A DNA stretch of 64,000 nucleotides from Niallia sp. FSL W8-0635 (GTDB lineage: Bacteria > Bacillota > Bacilli > Bacillales > Cytobacillaceae), in the NCBI RefSeq assembly GCF_038007965.1, contig NZ_JBBOYD010000001.1, positions 3,202,501-3,266,500 of the forward strand, given 5' to 3'. The translations under genes and the position numbers were made by a program. Below, piece by piece: positions 39,765 through 49,042 of the stretch. The notes beneath the pieces were generated by a model, which saw only the letters and a program-made list of their open reading frames with translations, was not told the origin of the DNA and searched no databases. The stretch's first letter is position 1, and the number at the start of each line of letters is the position of its first letter.

Positions 39765-41264
39765 TTAGTCGTTTAATGCATGTAGTTTATGTGCTGTTTC
39801 TTTCGTTGCTGCGTATACACCTTTATAAATCTCATATACCTTTTCGTATTTCTTTACATTCTCAGGAATTGGTTGAAACTCTTCCTTATACTGAACAAAT
39901 GTCTCTACACACTCATTCATCGTCGGGAACCAACCTAATCCAACTGCAGCAATCATCGCTGCTCCTAATCCCGGTCCTTGTTCAACTGTCAAATTAACGA
40001 CAGGCGCATTAAAAATATCTGCTTGAATTTGGAGCCAATCGCTGTTTTTTGCTCCTCCGCCTACAGAGACAATTCGTGTAAATTGCTTATTTGCATTTTC
40101 CTCCATAAGAATCTTACTATCATTCAATGAAAAAGTGATTCCTTCTATAACAGCGCGTGCAAAGTTATCTAATGTATGTCTTGCATCCATTCCAATAAAG
40201 CTGCCTCTTATTTGGCTATCAGTATAGGGGGTTCTCTCTCCCATTATATAAGGAGTAAACAATAAACCATCTGAACCGATTGCGACATTATCTATATTAG
40301 CGAGAAGCTGATCATAGCTTTTATCTGCAGCAAAGGTATTTTTAAACCAATTTAAGCTATATCCAGCTGATAATGTGACTCCCATGGAATAAAAGCTGTC
40401 CTTAATTGCATGATTGAAATAATGAACTTTTCCTTCATACTCTTGTTGTCCGTCTTGTTCATAGGAAAGGAAAACACCGGATGTTCCTATACTAGCTAAG
40501 CCCATTCCCTCTTCTACTATACCTGCACCAACTGCCGCACACGCATTGTCTGCACCACCAGAAAATACAGCAATATCATTTGTAAAGCCATACTTTTCTA
40601 CAAGCTCTTTCTTAATTACGCCTATTTTATCAGAAGACTCAACAAGCTTAGGGAAAATAGATAGAGGCAGATCAAATAATTCAGCAATAGATTCGCTCCA
40701 AACTTTTTCTTCCACATTTAGCAATAATGTTCCTGCAGCATCTGAATACTCCATTTGCTTATTGCCAGTTAAATAAAAGCCTAGATAGTCTTTTGGTAAA
40801 AGAAAATCTGTTGCCTTTTCCCATAACGCAGGTTCATTTTCCTTCACCCATAATAGCTTAGGCAAAGTAAATCCTTCTAACGCTTTGTTCTTCGTAATAC
40901 GAATTATCTCTCGTCCCGCTCTATCCATAATATCCTGACATTGCTTACTTGTTCTTACATCATTCCATAAAATCGCATTTCTTAATGGTTCCCCCTTGCC
41001 ATCTAATAAAACCAAGCTATGCATCTGTCCGGAAAAGCTAATTCCCTCTGTTTCAGATGCTGCTTCTGGAAATGCTACAATTATTTCTTTTAGCACGGTA
41101 TCCAGTGCTTCGATCCAAACACTTGGATTTTGCTCACTATACTTCGGCTGTGGAGTCAAAAGTTCATATTCAGAGCTCTTTGTTACAAGAACCTTCCCTT
41201 CCTTATCTACTAGCAAGCCTTTTAATGAACTAGTTCCTAAATCAATTCCAATTACATATGACAT
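39765..41264 (-). CDS. xylB: Xylulokinase XylB
   Basis: It phosphorylates D-xylulose to xylulose 5-phosphate for the pentose phosphate pathway. It has 499 residues of the FGGY kinase family: the N-terminal ATPase motif IGIDLGTSSLKGLLVD, FSGQMHSLVLLD, the FGGY-signature region MGERTPYTDSQIRGSFIGM and the C-terminal SVGGGAKNSDWLQIQADIF. It is downstream of xylA with a structured 183-bp gap. No xylose transporter is adjacent. Confidence 0.97.
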   Translation of the reverse strand: MSYVIGIDLGTSSLKGLLVDKEGKVLVTKSSEYELLTPQPKYSEQNPSVWIEALDTVLKEIIVAFPEAASETEGISFSGQMHSLVLLDGKGEPLRNAILWNDVRTSKQCQDIMDRAGREIIRITKNKALEGFTLPKLLWVKENEPALWEKATDFLLPKDYLGFYLTGNKQMEYSDAAGTLLLNVEEKVWSESIAELFDLPLSIFPKLVESSDKIGVIKKELVEKYGFTNDIAVFSGGADNACAAVGAGIVEEGMGLASIGTSGVFLSYEQDGQQEYEGKVHYFNHAIKDSFYSMGVTLSAGYSLNWFKNTFAADKSYDQLLANIDNVAIGSDGLLFTPYIMGERTPYTDSQIRGSFIGMDARHTLDNFARAVIEGITFSLNDSKILMEENANKQFTRIVSVGGGAKNSDWLQIQADIFNAPVVNLTVEQGPGLGAAMIAAVGLGWFPTMNECVETFVQYKEEFQPIPENVKKYEKVYEIYKGVYAATKETAHKLHALND

Positions 41265-41291
41265 TTTTATGCTCTCCCTTCATAAGACATA

Positions 41292-41416
41292 AATAAAGGG
41301 CTGCCTCATTCATAGAGATTTAGACCTCCACAAGTATATCTAGTAGATTATTTTCAATTAGCTACTACTAATAAACTTGTGATGCCAATTCCTTCTACCT
41401 GAGACACCCCTTTATT
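41292..41416. repeat. Nested inverted repeats between xylA and xylB
   Basis: Three nested arms are present: aataaaggg (41292-41300) with ccctttatt (41408-41416), cacaagt (41329-41335) with acttgtg (41375-41381), and tagtag (41341-41346) with ctacta (41362-41367). The xylA-xylB transcript can fold this into one long structure. There is no U-tail, so it is probably not a simple terminator. Confidence 0.6.
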
Positions 41417-41447
41417 GGTGTTATACTACTTATTTTTTATATTTGTA

Positions 41448-42755
41448 TTATACTAAATAATCATTCAAACGAGATTTTAAGAATTCTAGATGATTTGGCT
41501 CATTCTCGATTTGATCATGTTGTAATGCATATTCTGCTAATGTTTTTAAATCTTCTTTTCCTTCTACAATGGATTTACCAATTCCAGTTGTATAGCTCTT
41601 ATATCTACGTTCAATTTCTTTATCAAAGAAGCCATCTTCTTTTAATTTTGCAGCTGATTTTAATCCACGTGCAAAAGTATCCATACCAGCAATATGTGCA
41701 AGCACTAAATCTTCCATAGAGAATGAAGAACGACGTACTTTTGCATCAAAATTGATACCACCAGGAGCAATTCCTCCGTTTTCTAGCACTTGATACATTG
41801 CTAGAGTTGTATCATAGATATTAGTTGGGAACTCATCTGTATCCCAACCAAGCATAACATCTCCTTGGTTAGCATCTAAAGAACCTAGCGCATTATAGCT
41901 TCTTGCTACAGCCATTTCATGTTCAAAAGTATGACCAGCTAATGTAGCATGGTTTGCCTCTAGATTTAGTTTAAAGTGTTTATCAAGATCGTATTTTTGT
42001 AAGAAAGCCATTGTAGTAGCAGCATCAAAGTCATATTGGTGTTTTGAAGGCTCCATTGGTTTTGGCTCAATTAAAAATTGAACTTCATGATTTAATTCTT
42101 TCGCATAATCAACAGCCATATGGAAAAGACGAGCCATATTGTCTTGTTCTAATTGTAAATCAGTGTTTAGTAGAGACTCATAGCCTTCACGTCCACCCCA
42201 GAATACATAGTTTTGTCCACCAAGCTTTTTGCTGATTTCTAATCCTTTTTTCACTTGAGCAGCTGAATAAGCAAATACTTCTGCATTGGATGAAGAAGCA
42301 GCACCATGTACAAAGCGAGGATTTGTAAACATATTAGCTGTATTCCAAAGTAATTTAATACCTGTTTGATCCATTTTTTCTTTAATTAAATCTGTGATTA
42401 CATCTAAATTGTCTAAGAACTCTTGTAATGTTTCACCTTCTGGAGCAATATCTACATCATGGAAGCAGAAGTATTCAAAGCCCATTTTTCCCATTAATTC
42501 AAAGCCTGCTTCTACTCTATTTTTAGCTGTTTCCATTGGTGTTTCACCAAACCAGCTACGAACATTTGTCGCTGCACCAAATGGGTCAGATCCATCTTGT
42601 GTTAATGTATGCCACCATGCCATACTGAATCGTAAATGTTCTTTCATTGTTTTTCCTAAAACTACTTCTTCTGGATTGTAGTGACGGTATGCAAAAATAT
42701 TTTCTGTTTTTGGTCCTTCATATTTTACTTCTTTAATCATTGGAAAAAATTCCAT
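41448..42755 (-). CDS. xylA: Xylose isomerase XylA
   Basis: It interconverts D-xylose and D-xylulose using two divalent metals. It has 435 residues, class II, with [34 protein letters not shown], the metal/active-site [11 protein letters not shown], and [15 protein letters not shown] lies 8 bp before the ATG. A XylR operator and sigma-A promoter lie upstream, and xylR is divergent. Confidence 0.97.
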   Translation of the reverse strand: MEFFPMIKEVKYEGPKTENIFAYRHYNPEEVVLGKTMKEHLRFSMAWWHTLTQDGSDPFGAATNVRSWFGETPMETAKNRVEAGFELMGKMGFEYFCFHDVDIAPEGETLQEFLDNLDVITDLIKEKMDQTGIKLLWNTANMFTNPRFVHGAASSSNAEVFAYSAAQVKKGLEISKKLGGQNYVFWGGREGYESLLNTDLQLEQDNMARLFHMAVDYAKELNHEVQFLIEPKPMEPSKHQYDFDAATTMAFLQKYDLDKHFKLNLEANHATLAGHTFEHEMAVARSYNALGSLDANQGDVMLGWDTDEFPTNIYDTTLAMYQVLENGGIAPGGINFDAKVRRSSFSMEDLVLAHIAGMDTFARGLKSAAKLKEDGFFDKEIERRYKSYTTGIGKSIVEGKEDLKTLAEYALQHDQIENEPNHLEFLKSRLNDYLV

Positions 42756-42862
42756 GTTAATTCCCTCCTAATTGTTATAAAAGATATTTTTTGATTTTGC
42801 TTTTAACTTACTTTTCAATAAGTAGTATTTACTCTACTATTCTATTAAACTACTTTCAATTT

Positions 42863-42881
42863 GTTAGTTCAATATACTAAC
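42863..42881. promoter_or_regulatory. XylR operator of xylAB
   Basis: GTTAGT-N7-ACTAAC, a perfect dyad, lies directly downstream of the xylA -10, where a bound repressor would block initiation. The half-site resembles known Bacillus XylR operators (TTAGTTT..AAACTAA). Confidence 0.7.
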
Positions 42882-42888
42882 TGAATTA

Positions 42889-42917
42889 ATCATAAATCTA
42901 ACTCGGCATTTTGTCAA
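42889..42917 (-). promoter_or_regulatory. Sigma-A promoter of xylAB
   Basis: Consensus TTGACA (42912-42917) and TATGAT (42889-42894) are 17 bp apart. TGTAAGCGGTTGACA overlaps the -35 and looks like a degenerate cre site (CcpA), which would add glucose repression; that is inference. Confidence 0.75.
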
Positions 42918-42973
42918 CCGCTTACAATGGCTTTTTTTCAATTTTATTTATAAATAAGATAGAAGTATTTTAA

Positions 42974-42991
42974 TTAGTATGGTAACCTAAC
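42974..42991. promoter_or_regulatory. Possible second XylR operator before xylR
   Basis: TTAGTATGGTAACCTAAC has TTAG/CTAA half-sites with near-operator spacing and resembles the xylA operator. It lies 46 bp before the xylR start and could give autoregulation. Confidence 0.4.
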
Positions 42992-43037
42992 AATATAAGT
43001 ATAGTTATTAGGGGATTAATTCGTTTGGAGGAAAATA

Positions 43038-44198
43038 ATGGTCACAGATAAATATGTAATTAGAGAACAAAATGCTTCTCTTGTATTGGAGCAGATCGTT
43101 CAACAAGCTCCCATTTCTCGAGCTAGTCTCTCATCCAATATCGGTTTAAACAAAGCAACCGTTTCTGATATAACAAAGAAATTACTTGAGGATAAACTTA
43201 TTGAAGAAATCGGCATTGGGGAAAGTAGTCATTCTGGAGGAAGAAAGCCGATTCTTTTGCAACTAAATAATAAAGCAGGTCTTTCTATTGCGATTGAGCT
43301 GGGCTATGACTTTATTTCCACAATGGTTACTTATCTAGATGGGGAAGTCGTCTTTTACAATAAAGAAAGAGGTACATTTATTACAAAAGAAAATGTCCTT
43401 GCCCAAGTTTCTAATATTATCGAAAAATATGAGAAAATAAGTAATCTGACAACCTATGGCATTATCGGAATTGGAATTGCCATTCATGGAATTGTAAATG
43501 AAAATAATATTTCATTTACTCCTTATTATGATTTAGACAAAATTGATCTATATGAAGAATTAACAAAGCTTTACCAATATCCTATCCATATTGAAAATGA
43601 AGCAAATTTAACCGCAATAGGGGAGTCCACCTTTTCAACTGAATTTAATCATTTAATCAGTTTGAGTATACACAGTGGGATTGGTGCTGGAATTATTATA
43701 GATGGTCAATTATTTACTGGATTAGACGGTAGAGCTGGGGAAGTTGGTCATTCGGTACTTTATCCAGACGGTAAAACCTGTCCATGTGGAAATAAAGGTT
43801 GCCTTGAGCAGTATTGCTCAGATAAAGTTCTACTTGAGCAGTTCAAAGAAACAAAGCAATTATCGGATGTTACCCCTGATTTATTGGCTGAACTATATTA
43901 TGCTAACGATCCATCTGTTCAAGAACTTATTCAACAGCATTGCTATAATCTATCTAAGGGAATAAACAATATTATGACCTTTTTTGCTCCAAAGCTCATA
44001 TATATGAACAGTTCTGTCATTCGTAGAATTCCTGATATCCTTCCCATAATCAACGATAATCTGCAAAGTTCCTTTAACAAAGACATTGTCATTGAGAATT
44101 CAAATCTTGGTTCGAAAGCATCTTTATTCGGCGCTACCGCACTGAACATCCGTAATTTCTTAAATATTTCCCATCTGAAAATTATCAATACGGATTAA
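43038..44198 (+). CDS. xylR: Xylose-responsive repressor XylR (ROK family)
   Basis: XylR represses xylAB and is released by xylose. It has 386 residues. An N-terminal winged helix (ISRASLSSNIGLNKATVSDITKKLLEDKLI) is followed by a ROK sugar-kinase-like domain with the zinc motif CPCGNKGCLEQYCS and glycine-rich GIGAGIIIDGQLFTG. GGAGG lies 6 bp before the ATG. It is divergent from xylA. Confidence 0.95.
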   Translation: MVTDKYVIREQNASLVLEQIVQQAPISRASLSSNIGLNKATVSDITKKLLEDKLIEEIGIGESSHSGGRKPILLQLNNKAGLSIAIELGYDFISTMVTYLDGEVVFYNKERGTFITKENVLAQVSNIIEKYEKISNLTTYGIIGIGIAIHGIVNENNISFTPYYDLDKIDLYEELTKLYQYPIHIENEANLTAIGESTFSTEFNHLISLSIHSGIGAGIIIDGQLFTGLDGRAGEVGHSVLYPDGKTCPCGNKGCLEQYCSDKVLLEQFKETKQLSDVTPDLLAELYYANDPSVQELIQQHCYNLSKGINNIMTFFAPKLIYMNSSVIRRIPDILPIINDNLQSSFNKDIVIENSNLGSKASLFGATALNIRNFLNISHLKIINTD

Positions 44199-44224
44199 CA
44201 CAGCCTTTTTTATAAGCCACATGG

Positions 44225-44272
44225 AATGATACAATCTGTTTCTATAAAAACAATGGATTGTATCATTTTTTC
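44225..44272 (+). terminator. Terminator after xylR
   Basis: aatgatacaatc pairs with gattgtatcatt and is followed by TTTTT. Confidence 0.9.
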
Positions 44273-44458
44273 ATTTTTTCTTGAAATTCTATCTACTTTC
44301 TTGCAGCATTTTTGAAACTTTTTACACTACTTGCTCGTTAGTATCAATATGAATTTAAATTGTGATACAATCCTTTTAAATAACACATCATAATCTTTAC
44401 AAGAAAATGAATGAGTGTGCTATACTTGCTATACAAAATATGAAAAAGGTGAAAAATT

Positions 44459-45571
44459 TTGACAAAAAAGAAGTTTCATTATTGGTTATTGCAGATTCTA
44501 ATTATTGCAGCGATTATTTATCTTTGCACAAAAATAACGTTTTTATTCAAACCAATTGCAGTACTATTTTCCACACTTTTTGTACCAATTATCATTACTG
44601 GTTTTTTATACTTTTTACTTAATCCAATCGTTAAATTTTTGCAAAAGTATAAAATTCCTAAGACAATCGCCATTATTATTCTTTATCTTGCGGTGATTGG
44701 AATAATTATTTTAGCAATTGGCAGTGTCGTGCCGATGATCAGCAAGCAGGTTAGTGAATTATTTAGCAATATTCCAAAATATGCCGATGATGCAGTTCAT
44801 TATTTCCAATACTTAAATGACACAAAACAATACAAATGGATTATGAACCAAGAATATGTAAAAATAGAAGATATTACAGAAAACTTAAAAGCCTATGCTC
44901 AAACCATCCCAAGCAATATAACTAATGGAATTGGCACAGTCATTAGCACGATGACAAATATCACCATTACCATTGTGACGGTTCCATTTTTACTTTTCTA
45001 TTGCTTTAAAGATGGAAGCAAATTTCCTGAAGCATTATCTAAATTTTTCCCTTCTTCCTATCGTAATGAGGGGTTAAGAATCATTAAAGATACAAGCGAA
45101 ACAATCGCTGCTTATATTCAAGGTCAAGTTATTGTGGCATTGTTTGTGGGAACCTTAGCATTAATTGGCTATTTAATAATCGGCCTTGATTACGCGCTTG
45201 TTATGGCTCTAATTGTTGCTGTGACAAATATCATTCCGTATGTAGGACCATTAATCGGTGGTGCACCAGCAGTTATTATTGCTCTGTTTACATCACCAAC
45301 TCAAGCATTGCTTGTTATTCTCGTTATCACCGTTGCCCAACAAATCGAAGGCAATATCCTATCACCGTTAATTCTCGGAAAAAGATTGGATACTCATCCA
45401 GCAACGATTATTATCCTCTTATTAGTAGCAGGTAATTTAGCAGGAATTCTGGGAATGATTCTTGCCGTTCCAACATATGCTGCTGTTAAAACGATTGTAA
45501 TCAATATTAATCGTTTGCTTAAAGCAAGGAAAGCAGCGATATTAAATACTCAGATTCCTCCAATAGAGTAA
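44459..45571 (+). CDS. AI-2E family transporter/permease
   Basis: The 370-residue membrane protein has about seven or eight transmembrane segments. It shows the AI-2E (PF01594-type) pattern: N-terminal hydrophobic hairpin, a soluble region (KQVSELFSNIPKYADDAVHYFQYL), then TVPFLLFYCFKDG and the C-terminal NIIPYVGPLIGGAPAVIIAL and IEGNILSPLILGKRLDTHPATIIILLL. Substrate is unknown; family members include ion antiporters and exporters. The start is TTG with AAAGGTGA upstream. It is monocistronic with a strong terminator. Confidence 0.88.
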   Translation: MTKKKFHYWLLQILIIAAIIYLCTKITFLFKPIAVLFSTLFVPIIITGFLYFLLNPIVKFLQKYKIPKTIAIIILYLAVIGIIILAIGSVVPMISKQVSELFSNIPKYADDAVHYFQYLNDTKQYKWIMNQEYVKIEDITENLKAYAQTIPSNITNGIGTVISTMTNITITIVTVPFLLFYCFKDGSKFPEALSKFFPSSYRNEGLRIIKDTSETIAAYIQGQVIVALFVGTLALIGYLIIGLDYALVMALIVAVTNIIPYVGPLIGGAPAVIIALFTSPTQALLVILVITVAQQIEGNILSPLILGKRLDTHPATIIILLLVAGNLAGILGMILAVPTYAAVKTIVININRLLKARKAAILNTQIPPIE

Positions 45572-45612
45572 GGTGTATGGAATTTTTATAAAATTAAACC
45601 TCTTTAAAATGA

Positions 45613-45655
45613 GAAAAAGGGAATTGGATTTTTAAAAATCCAATTCCCTTTTTTA
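45613..45655. terminator. Bidirectional terminator between the AI-2E gene and ysdC
   Basis: A near-perfect stem of about 19 bp (arms around gggaattggattttt) with T-runs on both strands serves the convergent neighbours. Confidence 0.92.
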
Positions 45656-45665
45656 TTTTAGCTGT

Positions 45666-46751
45666 TTATGCAAATGTTAATGCATCAACTGTTTCGCGGT
45701 CTAATCTCTTAATAACTTCAACGATAAGTTTTACCGCATTTTCATAATCATCACGATGAAGCATTGCAGCATGTGAATGAATATATCGAGTTGCAATTGT
45801 GATAGATAAAGTTGGTACTCCCTTATGTGTTAAATGAATAGAGCCTGAGTCTGTACCGCCACCTGGCACACTATCATATTGATAAGGGATGTTTAACTCA
45901 TCTGCTGTATCCGTAACAAGGTCACGCAAACCTTTATGTGAAACCATTGAAGCATCATACAAAATAATTTGTGGGCCCTTACCCATTTTACTTAATGCTT
46001 CTTTTTCCGTTACTCCTGGTGTATCACCAGCAATACCAACATCTACTCCGAAACCAATATCCGGCTCAATTAAGTTCGCTGCTGTTTTCGCTCCACGAAG
46101 ACCAACCTCTTCTTGAACTGTTCCAACACCATACACAATATTAGGATGATTACTATCTTTTAAATTCTTTAAAACATCAATTGCAATAGCACAGCCAATA
46201 CGGTTATCCCATGCTTTTGCGAGTAGCATTTTCTCATTATTCATAACCGTGAATTCGAAATACGGAACTATCATATCTCCTGGCTTTACTCCCCATTCCA
46301 TTGCTTCTTCTTTAGAGGATGCACCTATATCAATAAAGATATCCTTCAAATCAATTGGTTTTTTTCTTGCTTCTGGGCTTAATACATGTGGTGGTTTAGA
46401 TCCTGTAATCCCAGTAATTTCACCTTTACTAGTAACAATCGTTACTCTTTGTGCCAGCATTACTTGGGACCACCAGCCACCTACTGTTTGGAAATATAGA
46501 AAACCTTTATCATCGATACGAGTTACCATAAAACCAACTTCATCAAGATGACCTGCAACCATTATTTTTGGACCATTTTCCTGTCCAACCTTCTTAGCGA
46601 TTAAGCTTCCTAAATTATCCGTTAAAACTTCGTCCGCATATTCTGTTATGTACTTTTTCATTACTTCTCTTGGTTCTCTTTCATTTCCAGGGATGCCTTT
46701 TGCATCAGTAAGATCTTTTAGCATCGTCAATGTTTCATCTAATTTCGCCAT
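45666..46751 (-). CDS. ysdC: M42 family aminopeptidase YsdC
   Basis: This is a cytoplasmic di-metal aminopeptidase of the glutamyl aminopeptidase/cellulase-M type that forms large TET particles. It has 361 residues. The metal-site segments are [43 protein letters not shown] and [22 protein letters not shown]. It probably trims peptides. It is monocistronic. Confidence 0.93.
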   Translation of the reverse strand: MAKLDETLTMLKDLTDAKGIPGNEREPREVMKKYITEYADEVLTDNLGSLIAKKVGQENGPKIMVAGHLDEVGFMVTRIDDKGFLYFQTVGGWWSQVMLAQRVTIVTSKGEITGITGSKPPHVLSPEARKKPIDLKDIFIDIGASSKEEAMEWGVKPGDMIVPYFEFTVMNNEKMLLAKAWDNRIGCAIAIDVLKNLKDSNHPNIVYGVGTVQEEVGLRGAKTAANLIEPDIGFGVDVGIAGDTPGVTEKEALSKMGKGPQIILYDASMVSHKGLRDLVTDTADELNIPYQYDSVPGGGTDSGSIHLTHKGVPTLSITIATRYIHSHAAMLHRDDYENAVKLIVEVIKRLDRETVDALTFA

Positions 46752-46968
46752 TATTTCGACTCCCTTAATATAATATATTCTTCATTATTATACTAGAAAA
46801 TAAATATAGTACAAAGCATTAGCTATTAATAAAATAAAATTTTAGTTAACAACTCTGCTTATCTTCTTCATTAATAGGGTAAAAATAAATCCTTGCTTAT
46901 ATTATGTAACAATTCTTTGTTTCTATTTATTTGTTCTTTTCTTTTTTAAAATATTTTTTCTTAAAAAA

Positions 46969-46994
46969 TGAAACCTTTTCCATTTCCAATCGTA
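46969..46994 (+). promoter_or_regulatory. Sigma-W promoter of ysdB
   Basis: TGAAAC (46969-46974) and CGTA (46991-46994) are separated by exactly 16 bp, an ECF sigma-W type promoter. B. subtilis ysdB is in the sigma-W regulon. The rest of 46752-46968 has no visible gene. Confidence 0.8.
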
Positions 46995-47039
46995 TTCTAT
47001 TAGTTAATCCTGAAAAATTAAGTTACTGGAGGCTTATTT

Positions 47040-47396
47040 ATGAAATGGCTTTTGTTATTTGTTCTGCTCGCTTTTCTTATTTATGGTTTGTTTCGACTCC
47101 TTTCTTTCTTAACAAATCCACAGCGACGATTAAAATTCGCGCAAAAGCGTGGAACATTTTATTTGTTTGATAAAAAGGATAATATTAGAATGAACCTATT
47201 ATTAACATATAAAGGACATTTGCTTGAAGGGGAAAAATATGCAGCATCAAAAGAGGTTGATCGCATCTTATTACTCCCAAGTAATCCTTATGATACAAAG
47301 ATGTCAAAACAAGACAAAGCCTATATAGAACAGTCACTTTTGTCTATATATCCAAAGGCAACTATCGATTGGACACGATTTAATAAGACAGAATAA
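47040..47396 (+). CDS. ysdB: YsdB family sigma-W-controlled protein
   Basis: The 118-residue protein has one N-terminal transmembrane segment (LLLFVLLAFLIYGLFRLLSFL) followed by a soluble domain with GTFYLFDKKDNIRMNLLLTY and FEGEKY-like LEGEKYA. Function is unknown; in B. subtilis it belongs to the envelope-stress (sigma-W) response, and the promoter here agrees. It is monocistronic with its own terminator. Confidence 0.85.
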   Translation: MKWLLLFVLLAFLIYGLFRLLSFLTNPQRRLKFAQKRGTFYLFDKKDNIRMNLLLTYKGHLLEGEKYAASKEVDRILLLPSNPYDTKMSKQDKAYIEQSLLSIYPKATIDWTRFNKTE

Positions 47397-47402
47397 AATA
47401 CG

Positions 47403-47437
47403 TAGAGCCTTGCATAAAAGCAAGACTCTATTTTTTT
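47403..47437 (+). terminator. Terminator after ysdB
   Basis: tagagccttgc pairs with gcaagactcta (one mismatch) and is followed by TTTTTTT. Confidence 0.85.
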
Positions 47438-47461
47438 CCTATAATTTTTATAAAGTATATC

Positions 47462-48037
47462 TTACTCATGAGCTTCTTTAAAAAATTCTCTCCATTTTAT
47501 AATTGTTATTTTTTCCCGTAAAATATAAACAAGAATTGCCAATGCAAACATGATAATAACTACCATTGTCAAAGAAAATTGACTAATAAACTGACCGAAG
47601 ATCGTATAAAAAAACGCCAATGGTATATTACTCAATACCGCGCTTTTCCCATACGCTTTTAAACTTTTTCTTTTTTCTAATAAGCAAAAATTTAATAAAT
47701 GATAATGAAATACTGGTATTAACCGCAAGACGGTAATTTGCCCAAGTGTTAAATTACGATATTCCCCAAACCATCTTTTTTTAAGAGTAGATAGCTTTCG
47801 ATGGGTTTTTGGCAAGCGATGGATGATTGCATAGAAAAAGAGACAATTAATCGTTAGGCCGATAACAGAATAGATGGTACCAAGCGTTACTCCAAACAAT
47901 ACTCCTCCAGCAATACAAACTAGTATTGGGGGAATAAATAAAAATTGCCGCAGCGTATGAAATAAAATAAATATTATCGGGGCTAATATACCGCCAACTT
48001 CTACCATAACAAATAGAATTGATAACTGCTCTTCCAT
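47462..48037 (-). CDS. TVP38/TMEM64-like (VTT/DedA-type) membrane protein
   Basis: The 191-residue protein has about five hydrophobic segments and the VTT-domain pattern: FLFIPPILVCIAGGVLFG, then a basic loop, then TVLRLIPVFHYHLLNF and a C-terminal helix pair. Relatives are lipid scramblase-like or transport proteins; the specific role is unknown. The usual glycine-rich F-GGS motif is modified (IAGGVLFGVTLG). It lies 68 bp downstream of ysdA on the same strand. Confidence 0.8.
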   Translation of the reverse strand: MEEQLSILFVMVEVGGILAPIIFILFHTLRQFLFIPPILVCIAGGVLFGVTLGTIYSVIGLTINCLFFYAIIHRLPKTHRKLSTLKKRWFGEYRNLTLGQITVLRLIPVFHYHLLNFCLLEKRKSLKAYGKSAVLSNIPLAFFYTIFGQFISQFSLTMVVIIMFALAILVYILREKITIIKWREFFKEAHE

Positions 48038-48105
48038 CTTATCACCTTCTGCTCTAAAGAATCATGCTGTTATTAAAGTGTATAAGAAAAGAGACGAGAA
48101 TATGC

Positions 48106-48390
48106 CTAAACATTTAGTCCATAAAGTACAATCCCTACTTCTAGTATAGATAAGAAGGGTAAACCATATTTGAATGTTCCATGCTTTGTTTTGTGACGAA
48201 AATTTTTCATGCCAATGAATAAGCCAAGAGCACCGAAAAGAAAGGCTATTGTCCATAGTGTCCGCTCACTTATTCGGAACTGATGCTTAATCGCTCTTTT
48301 TTTATCAATCATCATGATTAAGTAACCAAGTATATTGATGAAAACTAAATAGCTTATTAGTAATGGAATCACCCATTTCCCTCCCTTCAT
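48106..48390 (-). CDS. ysdA: DUF1294 membrane protein YsdA
   Basis: The 94-residue protein has three hydrophobic segments and the DUF1294 signature MIDKKRAIKHQFRISERTLWTIAFLFGALG with MKNFRHKTKHGTFKYGLP. Function is unknown. It follows rplT as in B. subtilis, but a strong terminator intervenes. Confidence 0.88.
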   Translation of the reverse strand: MKGGKWVIPLLISYLVFINILGYLIMMIDKKRAIKHQFRISERTLWTIAFLFGALGLFIGMKNFRHKTKHGTFKYGLPFLSILEVGIVLYGLNV

Positions 48391-48403
48391 GAAATCAAAA
48401 TAT

Positions 48404-48437
48404 AAAAAAAGAAGGTATCAGCTACCTTCTTTTTTTA
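48404..48437 (-). terminator. Terminator after infC-rpmI-rplT
   Basis: aaaaaagaaggta pairs with taccttcttttttt around a short loop, just past the rplT stop, with T-runs both ways. Confidence 0.9.
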
Positions 48438-48443
48438 AAAAAC

Positions 48444-48800
48444 TTATTTTAAGTTTTGTTTAGCAACAGTTGCTAATTCAGCAAATGCTTTTTCATCACT
48501 TACAGCAAGTTCAGCAAGCATTTTGCGGTTTACTTCGATACCAGCTAACTTCAATCCGTGCATTAAACGGCTATAAGAAAGACCGTTGATGCGAGCAGCT
48601 GCGTTGATACGAGTAATCCATAATTTACGGAAATCACGTTTCTTTTGACGACGATCTCTGTATGCATACATTAATGATTTCATTACTTGTTGGTTTGCTA
48701 CCTTGTATAATGTATGTTTTGAACCATAATAACCTTTAGCTAATTTAAGAACTTTTTTACGACGTTTGCGTGTAACTGTACCGCCTTTAACACGTGGCAT
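48444..48800 (-). CDS. rplT: 50S ribosomal protein L20
   Basis: L20 is an early-assembly protein of the large subunit and, in Bacillus, the autogenous repressor of infC-rpmI-rplT. It has 118 residues: the basic N-terminal extension [20 protein letters not shown] and the conserved [22 protein letters not shown]. It is last gene of the operon. Confidence 0.98.
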   Translation of the reverse strand: MPRVKGGTVTRKRRKKVLKLAKGYYGSKHTLYKVANQQVMKSLMYAYRDRRQKKRDFRKLWITRINAAARINGLSYSRLMHGLKLAGIEVNRKMLAELAVSDEKAFAELATVAKQNLK

Positions 48801-48826
48801 ATTATTTCCCTCCTATATTGAAAAAA

Positions 48827-49027
48827 TTACTTAATGTTGTCTAATAAATGACGAATGCGTTTGAAATCGCCTTTGGATACTAATCCAGCTTTGCGAAGTT
48901 TACGTTTTTGCTTAGTAGATTTGTTAGCAAATAAGTGACTAGTATAAGCCTTTGAGCGTTTTAATTTACCAGAGCCTGTCTTTTTGAAACGTTTAGCAGC
49001 TCCGCGGTGAGTTTTCATTTTTGGCAT
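48827..49027 (-). CDS. rpmI: 50S ribosomal protein L35
   Basis: The small basic 66-residue protein contains [24 protein letters not shown] and the C-terminal [11 protein letters not shown]. It lies 15 bp after infC in the standard operon. Confidence 0.98.
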   Translation of the reverse strand: MPKMKTHRGAAKRFKKTGSGKLKRSKAYTSHLFANKSTKQKRKLRKAGLVSKGDFKRIRHLLDNIK

Positions 49028-49042
49028 TTGGTATTCCTCCTC

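Noticed and set aside
46931-47170. 79-codon plus-strand frame overlapping ysdB
   Set aside because: Out-of-frame shadow covering the sigma-W promoter and the ysdB start.
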